A stretch of DNA of 64,000 nucleotides from Belliella alkalica (GCF_022549785.1 NZ_JAKZGO010000011.1:62001-126000); one strand, 5' to 3'. Counted from the stretch's first letter, positions 1-9,905 are shown. Numbers and translations: made by a program. The notes: a model not told the origin generated them from the sequence alone.

Positions 1-210
1 TTGATATTTTATTTCTTTGTAAAAGGGTGTTCCAGTGCGAAAGTCATGAAAAACTTTACCATCGCTAGGCTAAAAGCTAGCAGGAAGACAAGCTTATCGT
101 TTTTACACTATTCTCATAGTTGCATAGGCTCGTTGAAACCAAATTTGAAAAGGACATCTTCAAAAATAACACATATCCATACAAGGCATAGACCATTTCT
201 AGCCTTTTCA

Positions 211-1677
211 TCATGTCTCAATCATCTCTGCCATAATCTTTGCCGATAGCAAGCAAAGTGGAATACCTCCACCTGGATGGACGCTTCCTCCGCAGAAGTA
301 TAGGTTTTTGATCTCAGAGGAGTAGTTTGCGTGGCGCAAAAATGCCGCATACCTATTATTTGAGCTATTTCCATACAGTGCACCATTGGCACTGGAAGTT
401 TTGGACTCTATTGTTCTAGGCTCGAGGATTTCTTCCACTTCTATCAGTGGTTCAATATCCGTTTTGAGAACACGGTTGATTTTAGCAATAATGCTTGACC
501 TAGCTTCCTCGATCAATTTATCCCATTCCTGACCTTGGTTGTTTGGGACGTTGATCATTGTAAACCAATTCATACAGCCACTTGGCGCATCATCTTCCTT
601 GCAAACTGAAGTGATATTGACATAGACTGTAGGATCATGGTAAATGCTTCCCTTATTGAAAATATGGTCAAATTCGGTCTTGTATTCTTCACTAAATAGA
701 ATATTGTGTAAGCCAAGTTCTGGAAAATTTTTCTTGACCCCCCAATAGAAAATCAGTGCAGAGCTTGATTTTGGTTGATCAAGAAGTTTTGTTGGCTGTT
801 TTTGATTTTTGAGAATGCTTTTATAAGCATTGACCATGTCCATGTTGTTGATGACAAGGTCAGCGTGGATCTTGGTATTGTTGACAAGGACTCCTGTGGC
901 TATGTTTTTTTCGACTATAATTTCTTCAACCTTTGAATTGAAATGAAAATCAACACCTAGATCTACGGCGAGCTTGTACAAACTCTGTGTGATATCGTAC
1001 ATTCCTTTCTTCGGAAAAAATGCACCAATGTTGAATTCCAAATGGGGGATGATATTTAATGTTGCGGGAGTTTGGTAGGGATTGGAGCCGTTATAGGTTG
1101 CATAGCGGTTGAAAAGCTGCACCATTTTGGGTTGATTGAATAGCTTTTCATTGGCATCATTCATTGTGGTAAAGATCCCAAGTTTTCCCATTTTGAGATA
1201 GGATTTAAGCGCTGTAGGATTCACCCAGGTATTCCATTGATGCAGTGACCTATGCATGAATAGTGGTGCCAAGTGCTCGTAGATATAGGCAGAATTTTTC
1301 AATGCTTTCTTTACGTTTTCAGCAGGTTCTCCGAGTTTGGTTTCTACTTCTTCGGCAAACTGATGGAGGTCACCATAAGCTTTGATTGACTTCCCATCCT
1401 CCCAAAAATAATGGCAAGCCACATCGAGTTTGGTATATTGAAAATGATCTACAGGCTTCCTTCCGGCCAACAAAAACAACTCCTCCACCTGCTCCGGCAA
1501 TGTGAAAAGTGAAGGCCCTGCATCGAAACGATAGCCTCCGATTTGCATCTCAGAGAGCTTTCCTCCAGGATATGAATTTGACTCGAATACTTGGACTTTA
1601 TAGCCTTTGACAGAAAGCCTGATGGCAGCTGCCAATCCTGCTATTCCAGAGCCAATGATGATTGCTTTTTGATTCAT
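211..1677 (-). CDS. crtD: Carotenoid desaturase, CrtI/CrtD family
   Basis: This FAD-dependent oxidoreductase introduces double bonds into a carotenoid backbone. The N-terminus has the dinucleotide-binding motif GSGIAGLAAAIRLSVKGY (residues 9-26) followed by PGGKLSE. The C-terminus has the family signature FCGGSVHPGGGIPLCLLSAK. At 488 residues it is normal length for the family. CrtI (phytoene desaturase) and CrtD (1-hydroxycarotenoid 3,4-desaturase) are close paralogues. No crtB lies beside it, and the C-terminal motif reminds me of flavobacterial CrtD proteins, so I lean to CrtD; the symbol is tentative. It is last in a five-gene minus-strand run, 27 bp after the HD gene. A lycopene cyclase is encoded far away at 39.3 kb. 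Confidence 0.85.
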   Translation of the reverse strand: MNQKAIIIGSGIAGLAAAIRLSVKGYKVQVFESNSYPGGKLSEMQIGGYRFDAGPSLFTLPEQVEELFLLAGRKPVDHFQYTKLDVACHYFWEDGKSIKAYGDLHQFAEEVETKLGEPAENVKKALKNSAYIYEHLAPLFMHRSLHQWNTWVNPTALKSYLKMGKLGIFTTMNDANEKLFNQPKMVQLFNRYATYNGSNPYQTPATLNIIPHLEFNIGAFFPKKGMYDITQSLYKLAVDLGVDFHFNSKVEEIIVEKNIATGVLVNNTKIHADLVINNMDMVNAYKSILKNQKQPTKLLDQPKSSSALIFYWGVKKNFPELGLHNILFSEEYKTEFDHIFNKGSIYHDPTVYVNITSVCKEDDAPSGCMNWFTMINVPNNQGQEWDKLIEEARSSIIAKINRVLKTDIEPLIEVEEILEPRTIESKTSSANGALYGNSSNNRYAAFLRHANYSSEIKNLYFCGGSVHPGGGIPLCLLSAKIMAEMIET

Positions 1678-1704
1678 GGATTTCTTCTAACGATCGAATA
1701 CGAT

Positions 1705-2292
1705 TCAGTCTGCAAACTTAACAGATTTTAACCGCCTCAAGTTTTCAGCTTTGTTGGATTCTCTGCTTTTTATGCAGAAATCAGTGTGGAATTGATGTTG
1801 CTCCAAAAATTCTATTTTCAGCTTATGCCATTCCTTGGCTTCAAGATTTGGTGAAAAATGCTTCATTTCAGTGAAAAGCAAATCGCTACCTTTTTCGTAA
1901 TGTTCCGTCCCAATATATTCCAAATCAGCATCCGCCATGATTTTTTCCAAATGGTTGTTAGGCATTTGCGGGATTTTGGTCGCCATGATCATGCCGCAGA
2001 TTTTGTCGATTTCATTTTGGGCAAGGCCAAATTCCGGAAGTACTTTTCGGGCTTCTTCACAGCTCAGCGCTTCGTGCTCTTCCCTATTTTGTAAGTACCC
2101 AATATCATGAAATAGCGCAGCTACACGTAGCAGTTCCAAATCTCTGTCAGAGACATTTTCAGCTGCTGCGATGATTTCTACACTCTGGATTACTTGTCGC
2201 GTATGTGCTGCATTATGATACTTCAAATATGAAGGAGTTTCACTTTCAAGGCGATCTAGGGTAGTTTGAAAAAGTTTTTTCAGGTTTATCAT
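1705..2292 (-). CDS. HD-domain metal-dependent phosphohydrolase
   Basis: This 195-residue soluble protein has the HD fold pattern: an early histidine pair (YHNAAHTRQV), the metal-binding doublet ALFHDIGY, and a later acidic ADADLEYIG segment. HD proteins hydrolyse phosphoester bonds in nucleotides or cyclic nucleotides; the substrate cannot be read from the sequence. It follows the response regulator-cyclase gene by 23 bp on the same strand. A role in degrading the cyclic nucleotide made by that enzyme is an inference from position only. Confidence 0.8.
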   Translation of the reverse strand: MINLKKLFQTTLDRLESETPSYLKYHNAAHTRQVIQSVEIIAAAENVSDRDLELLRVAALFHDIGYLQNREEHEALSCEEARKVLPEFGLAQNEIDKICGMIMATKIPQMPNNHLEKIMADADLEYIGTEHYEKGSDLLFTEMKHFSPNLEAKEWHKLKIEFLEQHQFHTDFCIKSRESNKAENLRRLKSVKFAD

Positions 2293-2315
2293 CAGGTCAA
2301 AATATCATGGTGAAC

Positions 2316-3356
2316 CTACTCCAATACTTGATAGGTCAAAAATGGCTCTTTTTTATTTTTCAGATTGAGATTGCCTACGACTTCACAACGGAATGATTCT
2401 TTGACGAGCTCAAAGCTTTTTGCGGAAATCAAGATCTGATTTTGAGCAGCAGCAGCCTGCAATCTTGCGGCAACATTCACTGTATCTCCTATAACTGTAA
2501 AATCGAACCGCTTCAATGTAGAAGAACCTATATTTCCAGAAACCATTTCTCCCGAATTCAATCCAATTGAAACCTTGGGTTTGAAATTGGTCGTGCCTGT
2601 ATTTTCTGCCTGTTGGTCTATGATTTTTCTGATGGAAAGACATGCATCCAAAGCCCGGTCAATGTGAAACTCCCCTGTGAATACACACATAATCGCATCA
2701 CCGATGAACTTGTCCACCACACCATTTTCTTTGATAATCTCTTGCACCATGATATCAAAATAGCGGTTGAGCAGTTCCACCACTTTATCCGCAGTCTCAT
2801 TTTCACTGATGGAAGTAAAGCTACAGATATCGATAAAGACCACGGTTCCTTCTACGATTTCGTTGAGAAACATGGCCTGCTCGATTTCTTTTCCACCCAT
2901 AAAATTCAGTACAGTTTCATCTACGTACATTTTGAGGATATTATTCTCTTTCACGGCTTTAAGCGTGTCACGAAGCATTAGCACATGCTTCAAAGTCCTA
3001 TCGATGGTAATTTCCAGATCTTTGAAATTGATGGGTTTGGTCACAAAATCAAAAGCGCCTCGATTCATCGCTACGCGAATATTGTCCATATCGCCATAAG
3101 CAGAGACGATGACGGACTTCAGCAAAGCATTCTGTTCACCAAGCTTGGAGAGCAACGTAAGCCCATCCATTTCTGGCATATTGATATCACTCAAGACGAT
3201 ATCGATATCTTTGTGAACTTGCAGCTGCTCCAAAGCGTGTCTGCCGTTGACTGCAAAAACAAACTCATATTCATTTAGGCGGATTTTTTGTCTGAACTTT
3301 TGCTTGATCAAAATCTCCAAATCCGCTTCATCATCTACTACCAAGATTTTCGCCAT
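2316..3356 (-). CDS. Response regulator with class III adenylate/guanylate cyclase output domain
   Basis: Residues 1-120 form a receiver domain with phospho-acceptor D57 in SDINMPEMDG. Residues about 168-330 form a class III nucleotidyl cyclase. The visible catalytic residues are metal-binding D176 (FIDICSF) and D220 (DKFIGDAIM), base-selecting K216 and T287, and transition-state N294 and R298 in VNVAARL. The Lys/Thr pair is the one usually found in bacterial adenylate cyclases, so cAMP is the likely product. The protein is cytoplasmic. It lies 13 bp downstream of the single-domain regulator and is probably controlled by the kinase of the same operon. Confidence 0.9.
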   Translation of the reverse strand: MAKILVVDDEADLEILIKQKFRQKIRLNEYEFVFAVNGRHALEQLQVHKDIDIVLSDINMPEMDGLTLLSKLGEQNALLKSVIVSAYGDMDNIRVAMNRGAFDFVTKPINFKDLEITIDRTLKHVLMLRDTLKAVKENNILKMYVDETVLNFMGGKEIEQAMFLNEIVEGTVVFIDICSFTSISENETADKVVELLNRYFDIMVQEIIKENGVVDKFIGDAIMCVFTGEFHIDRALDACLSIRKIIDQQAENTGTTNFKPKVSIGLNSGEMVSGNIGSSTLKRFDFTVIGDTVNVAARLQAAAAQNQILISAKSFELVKESFRCEVVGNLNLKNKKEPFLTYQVLE

Positions 3357-3369
3357 TGTTTGTAGCTCT

Positions 3370-3753
3370 TTATTGTGAGTTTATAAATTTTCTGATTTCG
3401 GATTTGATTTCTTCGAAATCTATTGGCTTGGTAAAAAACTCCTTAGCACCTGATTTGATGGCCTTGTCATAGTTTTCTGTATCTCCATAAGCTGAGATCA
3501 TGCTGACGTTGATTTCAGGAAATTTGGATTTAACTTTCTCCAGCAACTCCAAACCTGTCATGCCAGGCATATTGATGTCCGAAAAAACATATACTACTTT
3601 CGGTGGATTGTCACTCTCAAGTGCATTGAGCGCCTCATCACCAGAAAAAGCAAATACGAGTTCAATTTCTCCAGCCCTTACTTCTTTTCTGAATTTTTGT
3701 CTAAAAAGAAGTTCAACATCTTTTTCGTCATCGACTATCAGTATTTTTATCAT
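3370..3753 (-). CDS. Single-domain response regulator
   Basis: This 127-residue protein is a receiver domain alone, with the acidic pocket DDE at residues 8-10, phospho-acceptor D59 in SDINMPGMTG, and the conserved Lys in TKPIDF. There is no output domain, so it probably works as a phosphorelay intermediate or by protein contact. Its start overlaps the stop of the upstream histidine kinase by 4 bp, which suggests translational coupling. Its receiver resembles that of the following receiver-cyclase, as if the two arose by duplication. Confidence 0.9.
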   Translation of the reverse strand: MIKILIVDDEKDVELLFRQKFRKEVRAGEIELVFAFSGDEALNALESDNPPKVVYVFSDINMPGMTGLELLEKVKSKFPEINVSMISAYGDTENYDKAIKSGAKEFFTKPIDFEEIKSEIRKFINSQ

Positions 3754-5171
3754 TTTCTGTACAGTGGTAATGTAATTATAAATTCTGTGCCCTTTCCTTC
3801 TTCCGAAATCAAATCAATTTTTCCTCCGTGGGCCTTGATGATGTCATAGCTCAGACTCAATCCCAAACCTGTACCCATACCTGTTGGCTTGGTCGTAAAG
3901 AATGGTTGGAAAATTTTGTCCCTGATGTTTTCAGGGATTCCTGGCCCGTTGTCACTAATGCTGATCACTCCATTGCCTGAAATGTTTCTGGTCGTCACTT
4001 TCACACAAGGAATGTAGTTTTTCAAAGACTCATCTTCCAAATTTACTTGGCTTTTAAGTTTTTTCGAATAATCCGCACAGGCGTAGAAAGCATTGTTGAC
4101 AATATTTAAGAACACCCTGCCCACATCCTGCGAAGCAATAGTAACAAGTGGAAGGCTGGAATCAAAGTCAGTTTTGAAGTCAGCGTTGAAGGTTTTGTCC
4201 TTTGCTCGGATTCCGTGGAAAGAAAGGCGCAAATATTCATCAGCAAGTGCATTGAGGTCGGTAGGGTTTTTCTCTCCTGAGTTGCTTCTGCTGTGTCCAA
4301 GCATCCCTTTGACAATAGAATCAGCCCTTTTTCCGTGGTGGGTAATTTTCTCAAGGTTGGTTTTGATGTCAGCCAAGATTTCTTCCTCCAATTCATCCTC
4401 TTCTGTTTTGGTGGCATTTTCCAATCTTTTGGTTCGAGCTTCCTGAATTTCATCGATCAATTCGTGGCTTACTTCTGAGAAGTTATTGACAAAATTCAGT
4501 GGGTTTTGAATCTCATGGGCAATTCCTGCTGTCAATTCTCCCAAGGAAGCCATTTTCTCCGCATGGATCAATTGCGCTTGGGCTGCTTTGAGCTCTTGGA
4601 GTGTCTTCTCCAATTCCTCTTTTTGCCTGATCAATTCATTCGTCCTATCGGCTACTTCTACTTCCAAAGAAGCTTTTACTTTCTCAATGATTTCCAGTTC
4701 TCTTTCCCGCTCGATAGCCTTTAGCCGTTCTATTTCAAGGTTTTTCCTTTGTTTTCGCGTGACAAAGTACATGATAATTGCCCAGAGAAATGCGAATGCT
4801 AAGGCCGTTTCGAATACTGCCTCCCAACTTTTATGAAATTTTGGCGCAAGCACTTTAACAAAATGTTCAATAATTCCCAGTATTATGAATGGTGCAATTG
4901 CATTGAAAAGAGTTTTTGTCCTTTCAAATTCTGGAACAGTATATACAAGATATGCCAAGCCGCTTATTAGGGCTATTGTCAATATTTTGAATAGTATCTG
5001 CGCAAAAACTGCATCTGAAAATTCTAAAGTACCACCAGTAATCCAAATTGCAGTAGCAGCTAAAAATCCCCAATTGATCCACTTTTTGAGTGGAGAAGTA
5101 GGGTTAAACTTCCTGATATTTGAACTTAGATAGTATAAAATTAAAAGAGAAAAGAAATTTATGAAATACAT
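3750..5171 (-). CDS. Membrane sensor histidine kinase
   Basis: The N-terminal 135 residues contain several hydrophobic segments. A long charged coiled coil follows (about 140-200), then a HisKA domain with H219 in GIAHEIQNPLNF, then a HATPase domain with the G boxes DNGPGIPE and GTGLGLSLSYDI. At 473 residues it is complete. It heads a minus-strand run with two receiver proteins, one carrying a cyclase, so the likely output is phosphotransfer that changes cyclic nucleotide synthesis. The sensed signal is unknown because no recognised periplasmic or PAS domain is visible. Confidence 0.9.
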   Translation of the reverse strand: MYFINFFSLLILYYLSSNIRKFNPTSPLKKWINWGFLAATAIWITGGTLEFSDAVFAQILFKILTIALISGLAYLVYTVPEFERTKTLFNAIAPFIILGIIEHFVKVLAPKFHKSWEAVFETALAFAFLWAIIMYFVTRKQRKNLEIERLKAIERERELEIIEKVKASLEVEVADRTNELIRQKEELEKTLQELKAAQAQLIHAEKMASLGELTAGIAHEIQNPLNFVNNFSEVSHELIDEIQEARTKRLENATKTEEDELEEEILADIKTNLEKITHHGKRADSIVKGMLGHSRSNSGEKNPTDLNALADEYLRLSFHGIRAKDKTFNADFKTDFDSSLPLVTIASQDVGRVFLNIVNNAFYACADYSKKLKSQVNLEDESLKNYIPCVKVTTRNISGNGVISISDNGPGIPENIRDKIFQPFFTTKPTGMGTGLGLSLSYDIIKAHGGKIDLISEEGKGTEFIITLPLYRK

Positions 5172-5307
5172 AGTAACTTTTTAAGCTGGGGTCATGGTAT
5201 GGTAAGGCAATATATGAAAACTGTATTTAATCTGTCTTTCAAAACTAGTTTGTTTATTTGCATTTAGCCAAGAAGTTGAAAATACTGCTAAAATGAAATG
5301 GAAGATT

Positions 5308-5360
5308 TAAGACACTTGTGGGCAAAATCATGGCTTCTGAAGGAGCCCACAAGTGTCTTA
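5308..5360 (-). terminator. Long perfect hairpin after the permease-peptidase gene
   Basis: Two 16-bp arms (5308-5323 and 5345-5360) are perfectly complementary around a 21-nt loop. The structure begins 6 bp beyond the stop codon of the minus-strand gene ending at 5366. The tail on that strand is only moderately U-rich, so it may terminate or protect a transcript 3' end. Confidence 0.5.
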
Positions 5361-5365
5361 GCCTT

Positions 5366-8300
5366 TTAATTTATCGAAACAACATTGTCTTCAGGGATCC
5401 TATCAATCAATTTATTCAAAGGGTCTATACCTGCTCTTACCGGGACATCTTTTACAGTGATTGTAAAGGTCGATTCCCCAGGTTTGATTTTATGTTTTTG
5501 GAGATAAAGTGCATTGGTTTTTGTCCTTCCATTTTCATCTTTACCATCTTTGGCAAAAATCCCAATATCAATGTAATCTCCATCATACATAGCAGGGGTC
5601 TCTCTTCCCAAACTGTCTGCATAGACTTTTTGGGATTTTACTTTCAAAGTGACCAAATAGTCCCCATTATCTGTTTTTTCTGAACTTACCTCCTCGACTT
5701 TGTTTTCATACAGCGTGATTTTCTTCCAAGTATCATCCAAATAATACTTCAATGAATCTGGTGTATATGCTTCAAGATGTCTCAGGAGATCTGGACTTCC
5801 AGGGTATGGAGGAACTTGCCTCAGAGCAAATTCATTCGTGAAGTTTTTCAACGCTGTATCCATAGCTTCATCACCGATATAGTCACGCAATGCATATAGA
5901 ATCAAGCTGCCTTTGTAATACCACTGATATGCCCTGTTACAATTGATAAATACATTTTCCTTTTTACCTTCATTGGATCTTCCTGAGAGATATCTATCCA
6001 GTTCATCTTTCAAAAACCGCTTCATATTGTCTTTTCCGTAAGCCCTCTCGGTCAAAATCAAGGCAGAGTACTCAGCCAAGGACTCAGAGATTAAATTCGA
6101 TCCTCTTGTGTAATTTGGCACTACTTGATGCCCCCACCACTGATGCGCCAATTCATGCGCTGTCACAAAATAGACATAATCGAAATCATTTGGATTCGAA
6201 AAGTCCGCAATCCAGCCAAAACTTTCAGAGAAAGGCACTGTGTTTGGAAATGATTGTGCAAACCCTGCATACCTTGGGAATTCCAAAATCCGCATTTGTC
6301 TGAATTGAAAAGGGCTATACATTTCTGAAAAGTACTTCAACCCATCCTTATAAGCCGCCACGCCTCTATCAATATTGTAATCATGTCCTTTGTGGTAGTA
6401 AATCTCAATATTGACATCTTGACCAGAATCCAATGTAACCTGATCATTTAGAACTTCATATTCTGCTGATACAATGTTGAAAAATGACTGAATAGGCGTG
6501 TCCTGAATGTAGTGGAAGTATCTGCGATCACCTTCAACCCACTCACGCTGAAGATATCCCGGAGATACAGCGATCTGCTCTGGTACCGTACTTATAGTTG
6601 CTTCAAATTGGATAAAATCTGCATCACTGGCAAAAAGCAAAGTCCTTCTTCCATAGTCATCATCATGTGGAGGAAGTTCATCTTCTTTGGGAGGTAAATT
6701 ATATTTCTTCCTCTTTTCATCATTCGTCAACTCACCCTGTGAAGAGTATCCTATAGATGGCAATCCACCCCCAATAAATGTCCCGTTATAAACAATCTCA
6801 CGGCCAAATCCACTATTTGGAAAACCATCATTGATCATCGTGGTGACCATATTTACCTCCAAGCTATCTCCTGGATTCATCGTCTTTGGTAGTGCGATGA
6901 TTTTGTAGCTTTCACGAGGTTTTGTTTTCTTGAAAACCTGGAATTTTGGAGGATCCAGCACCAATGGAAGGCGATATGGAAGCGTATCACCTTGATGAAG
7001 GACAAAAAAACTGGTCAACTCGGCACTTTGTAAATGAAGTGAATCGATTGCTACATCAGTTTTGTTGACCAATGTGACTTTTGCATCAAAATAGGCATCC
7101 CTTTCATAGGGGAATATGTCCGCTTTCAAGTTGATGGAGACAAATTTTGGCTGGGGTAGATACTCATATTGCTTGAGTTGTTTTTCATATTCAGCCTGCC
7201 TTTTTTCAGCTTCTTTGGGTGTGATATAGTTGTTTTTATAGACAACATTGTCAAAGATATACCAACCGGATGCCAAGGCTATCAGCAAGAAAAAATATGA
7301 AATCATTGTGGACTTTGCAGTCAATCTTTTCCTTGCTACAGCAAGCCTTGATCGAAGTGAATTTTCCGTTCCCCTACTGAAGAAAATGCTGAAAAACAAA
7401 ACCAAGAATAGGCCAAATGCTGTCCAATACAGGTTAAACCAAAACAAAGGTGCTGCGAAATGTCCCAAACCATTCATGTCTGACCACATGTATGCAGGCT
7501 TGTAGGAAAAGAAGAACATGTTGAAATTGAAATCAGCAAATGATCTCAAAACAACCATTACCACCCAAATCCCAATACTGGCAGCATGTCCTGCGAACTT
7601 ATTATTTACCACCAAATGCACAGCAAATACCAACATCACCATTTGCAAATAATCTGGTAGCGTAATCAAATAACTATCGATAAGATATACAGGCAGTTGG
7701 TAATTGTAATATCCTTTGAGGGTTTGGATGATCAAACCTAGCAGTATAGGAAGGGTAGTAAGCAGTAAGCAAATAAAGGATATACCAAAGAATTTCGAAG
7801 CTATCACAACCGAATCCCGAACTGGAAATGTATCATTGATGACTGAATATCCAGTCGAATTATTTCTGTGGATGGTTTCTCCGGTGAAGAAAACGATGAT
7901 TATAAAAACAAATAAATTGTAATCATAACCCTTGTACTCCATCAGGACAGAAGTCGAAGGCATATTTGGTACACTGTAGAGTGTCTGACCTATCCAAAAA
8001 TCCAAGATCAAGAATACCACTCCACCCAAAAGTATTGATCTGAAATAAATATCTTTTGTGATATTACTGATTTCCAATTTGGTAAGTGTGAGCATGCTGC
8101 TCCATTGGTAACCTGAAGAAAAATCTGTAGGAATCAATCTGCCCACCTGATCTTTGAAGGTGGTTTTTGGCTCTGCTTTTTTAGATTTTGATTGTTTTTG
8201 GTTGAAGAAATATTGGAAATCAAAGCGGAAAAACGCACCCAGAAAAAATAACAACCCTACACCAGCCCAAATCAACCTGTTGAGCAACAGATTTCCTTGG

Positions 8301-9007
8301 AATGCCAGAAGAAATGAGTTTTGCTCAAATGGCGTGAGATACCTTGTTTGGAGATCAAATGTGTTTAGCCCAAATGGATCTAGAAGCTCCACCAAGGTTT
8401 TGTTTTCTATATCCTGTGTGAGAAAATTTGCCAAGAGATAAACAATGAATAGCAGGATTCCTCCAGAATAAATAGACTTGATACTTCGTGTGAATATGAT
8501 CAAGGCAAAAAACAAAGTGCCTGCTAACCAAAGATTGGGCAGTACAAGTGTAAACCAAGGGTGAAAATAGTTAATCAGGCTATTTGGGCCATAGCGTGTG
8601 GCATCTGTCCAACCTGTACCAGGGCCAATGATGCTACCTAAATATATTCCCAACAATGAACCCAATGATATAAACAGAAGCGTCAAAAATGATCCCCAAA
8701 ACCTGCCCATAAAGTATGCCTTGTCCGAAATGGGGTAGCTGAAAAGGAAAGTCGCTGTCTTGTGTTCGAGGTCTCTGTAAATCGGAACACCCATGACCGC
8801 CGAAGCTATCAAAATCCCAAAAAGTGAAATCAGCACTTGCAAATTTGCGATGACATAGGGGGAGTTGTGGAAAACTTTGTCAGATGCGGGTGTACTTCCT
8901 GAGGCGATAAGAAGTAATGAGACTACTGTCAATAATGCAAAATAGATGTATGTCGCTGGCCTTGAGAACCTGTAGCGCAACTCAAAGATAAAGATTTCAG
9001 AAAACAT
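5366..9007 (-). CDS. ABC-2 type permease fused to M1-family metallopeptidase
   Basis: This 1213-residue protein has two halves. Residues 1 to about 550 hold roughly a dozen membrane segments typical of ABC-2 permeases, beginning with the pattern FELRYRFSRPATYIYFALL. Residues about 560-1213 form an M1 (gluzincin) peptidase with the zinc motif HELAHQWWGHQ near residue 952 and the downstream Glu in ISESLAEYSALI. The peptidase half should face the periplasm, but the topology is inferred. The gene lies 10 bp after its ABC ATPase partner. The fusion recurs in Bacteroidota, where its substrate is not established as far as I know. Confidence 0.88.
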   Translation of the reverse strand: MFSEIFIFELRYRFSRPATYIYFALLTVVSLLLIASGSTPASDKVFHNSPYVIANLQVLISLFGILIASAVMGVPIYRDLEHKTATFLFSYPISDKAYFMGRFWGSFLTLLFISLGSLLGIYLGSIIGPGTGWTDATRYGPNSLINYFHPWFTLVLPNLWLAGTLFFALIIFTRSIKSIYSGGILLFIVYLLANFLTQDIENKTLVELLDPFGLNTFDLQTRYLTPFEQNSFLLAFQGNLLLNRLIWAGVGLLFFLGAFFRFDFQYFFNQKQSKSKKAEPKTTFKDQVGRLIPTDFSSGYQWSSMLTLTKLEISNITKDIYFRSILLGGVVFLILDFWIGQTLYSVPNMPSTSVLMEYKGYDYNLFVFIIIVFFTGETIHRNNSTGYSVINDTFPVRDSVVIASKFFGISFICLLLTTLPILLGLIIQTLKGYYNYQLPVYLIDSYLITLPDYLQMVMLVFAVHLVVNNKFAGHAASIGIWVVMVVLRSFADFNFNMFFFSYKPAYMWSDMNGLGHFAAPLFWFNLYWTAFGLFLVLFFSIFFSRGTENSLRSRLAVARKRLTAKSTMISYFFLLIALASGWYIFDNVVYKNNYITPKEAEKRQAEYEKQLKQYEYLPQPKFVSINLKADIFPYERDAYFDAKVTLVNKTDVAIDSLHLQSAELTSFFVLHQGDTLPYRLPLVLDPPKFQVFKKTKPRESYKIIALPKTMNPGDSLEVNMVTTMINDGFPNSGFGREIVYNGTFIGGGLPSIGYSSQGELTNDEKRKKYNLPPKEDELPPHDDDYGRRTLLFASDADFIQFEATISTVPEQIAVSPGYLQREWVEGDRRYFHYIQDTPIQSFFNIVSAEYEVLNDQVTLDSGQDVNIEIYYHKGHDYNIDRGVAAYKDGLKYFSEMYSPFQFRQMRILEFPRYAGFAQSFPNTVPFSESFGWIADFSNPNDFDYVYFVTAHELAHQWWGHQVVPNYTRGSNLISESLAEYSALILTERAYGKDNMKRFLKDELDRYLSGRSNEGKKENVFINCNRAYQWYYKGSLILYALRDYIGDEAMDTALKNFTNEFALRQVPPYPGSPDLLRHLEAYTPDSLKYYLDDTWKKITLYENKVEEVSSEKTDNGDYLVTLKVKSQKVYADSLGRETPAMYDGDYIDIGIFAKDGKDENGRTKTNALYLQKHKIKPGESTFTITVKDVPVRAGIDPLNKLIDRIPEDNVVSIN

Positions 9008-9017
9008 AGTAGATGGA

Positions 9018-9905
9018 TTATATGGTGATTGGATCTACTTTTTTTGCAATATGGCTGAAATACACATCCTCCAAATCAGGAGTGGTAAGTTCAAAACCCG
9101 CTTCCAGTGGCAACTCACTTTCTACATGCATATTGAGTTTGCCTTCAATAAGCTTGGTAGAGATCACTTGATATTCATTTTTGTAATGATCCAGCTCTTC
9201 TTTATTGATAGTCTTCTGATAAATCTTGCCCGCTACAGCTTCTATGCCGTCGCGAGGTTTGCCTTCCATCAGCAATTCCCCCTCGCAAATAATAGCCATT
9301 CTCGAACAAAGTGTGCTGACGTCTTCAACAATATGTGTTGACAAAATGACGATGGTATTTTCTCCCAATTCACTGAGGAGATTATAGAAGCGGTTTCTTT
9401 CAGATGGATCCAAACCTGCTGTAGGTTCATCGACAATGATCAGGGAAGGATTTCCCGCCAAGGCCTGTGCAATCCCAAATCTCTGCCTCATACCTCCAGA
9501 AAATGTCCCAAGGGCTTTTTTACGATGTTGGTAGAGGTTTACTTTTTGGAGCAAGCTTTCTACTAGATAATTTCTGTCACTTTTGTTGCGAACTCCTTTC
9601 ATCTGCGCAATGTGGTCAAGCATGACTTCTGCGGAAATCCGAGGATACAATCCAAAATCTTGGGGAAGATAGCCAAGCTTTTCTCTGACTGCTTGTTTGT
9701 TTTCAAGGACATCCAACTCATCCAAATGGATACTTCCCGAATCCGCATCTTGCAAAGTGGAGATAGTCCTCATCAAGGTGGATTTTCCGGCACCATTTGG
9801 CCCTAGAAGCCCAAACATACCCTGAGGGATAGTCAGACTGATGTTGTTGAGGGCTTTGACGCCATTGGAATAGGTTTTTGATAAATTGCTAATGCTTAGA
9901 TTCAT
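9018..9905 (-). CDS. ABC transporter ATP-binding protein
   Basis: This 295-residue ATPase has Walker A GPNGAGKST, the signature FSGGMRQRFGIAQAL, Walker B LIIVDEPTAGLDP and the switch histidine in LSTHIVED. Its C-terminal extension of about 80 residues is typical of ATPases that serve ABC-2 exporters. It sits directly upstream of the permease-peptidase fusion, so the two probably form one transporter. A palindrome lies 57 bp upstream of the start. Confidence 0.92.
   Translation of the reverse strand: MNLSISNLSKTYSNGVKALNNISLTIPQGMFGLLGPNGAGKSTLMRTISTLQDADSGSIHLDELDVLENKQAVREKLGYLPQDFGLYPRISAEVMLDHIAQMKGVRNKSDRNYLVESLLQKVNLYQHRKKALGTFSGGMRQRFGIAQALAGNPSLIIVDEPTAGLDPSERNRFYNLLSELGENTIVILSTHIVEDVSTLCSRMAIICEGELLMEGKPRDGIEAVAGKIYQKTINKEELDHYKNEYQVISTKLIEGKLNMHVESELPLEAGFELTTPDLEDVYFSHIAKKVDPITI

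Noticed and set aside
1-249. Open plus-strand frame of 82 codons at the window start
   Set aside because: It overlaps the end of the carotenoid desaturase gene on the other strand and has no domain or signal; it looks like chance.
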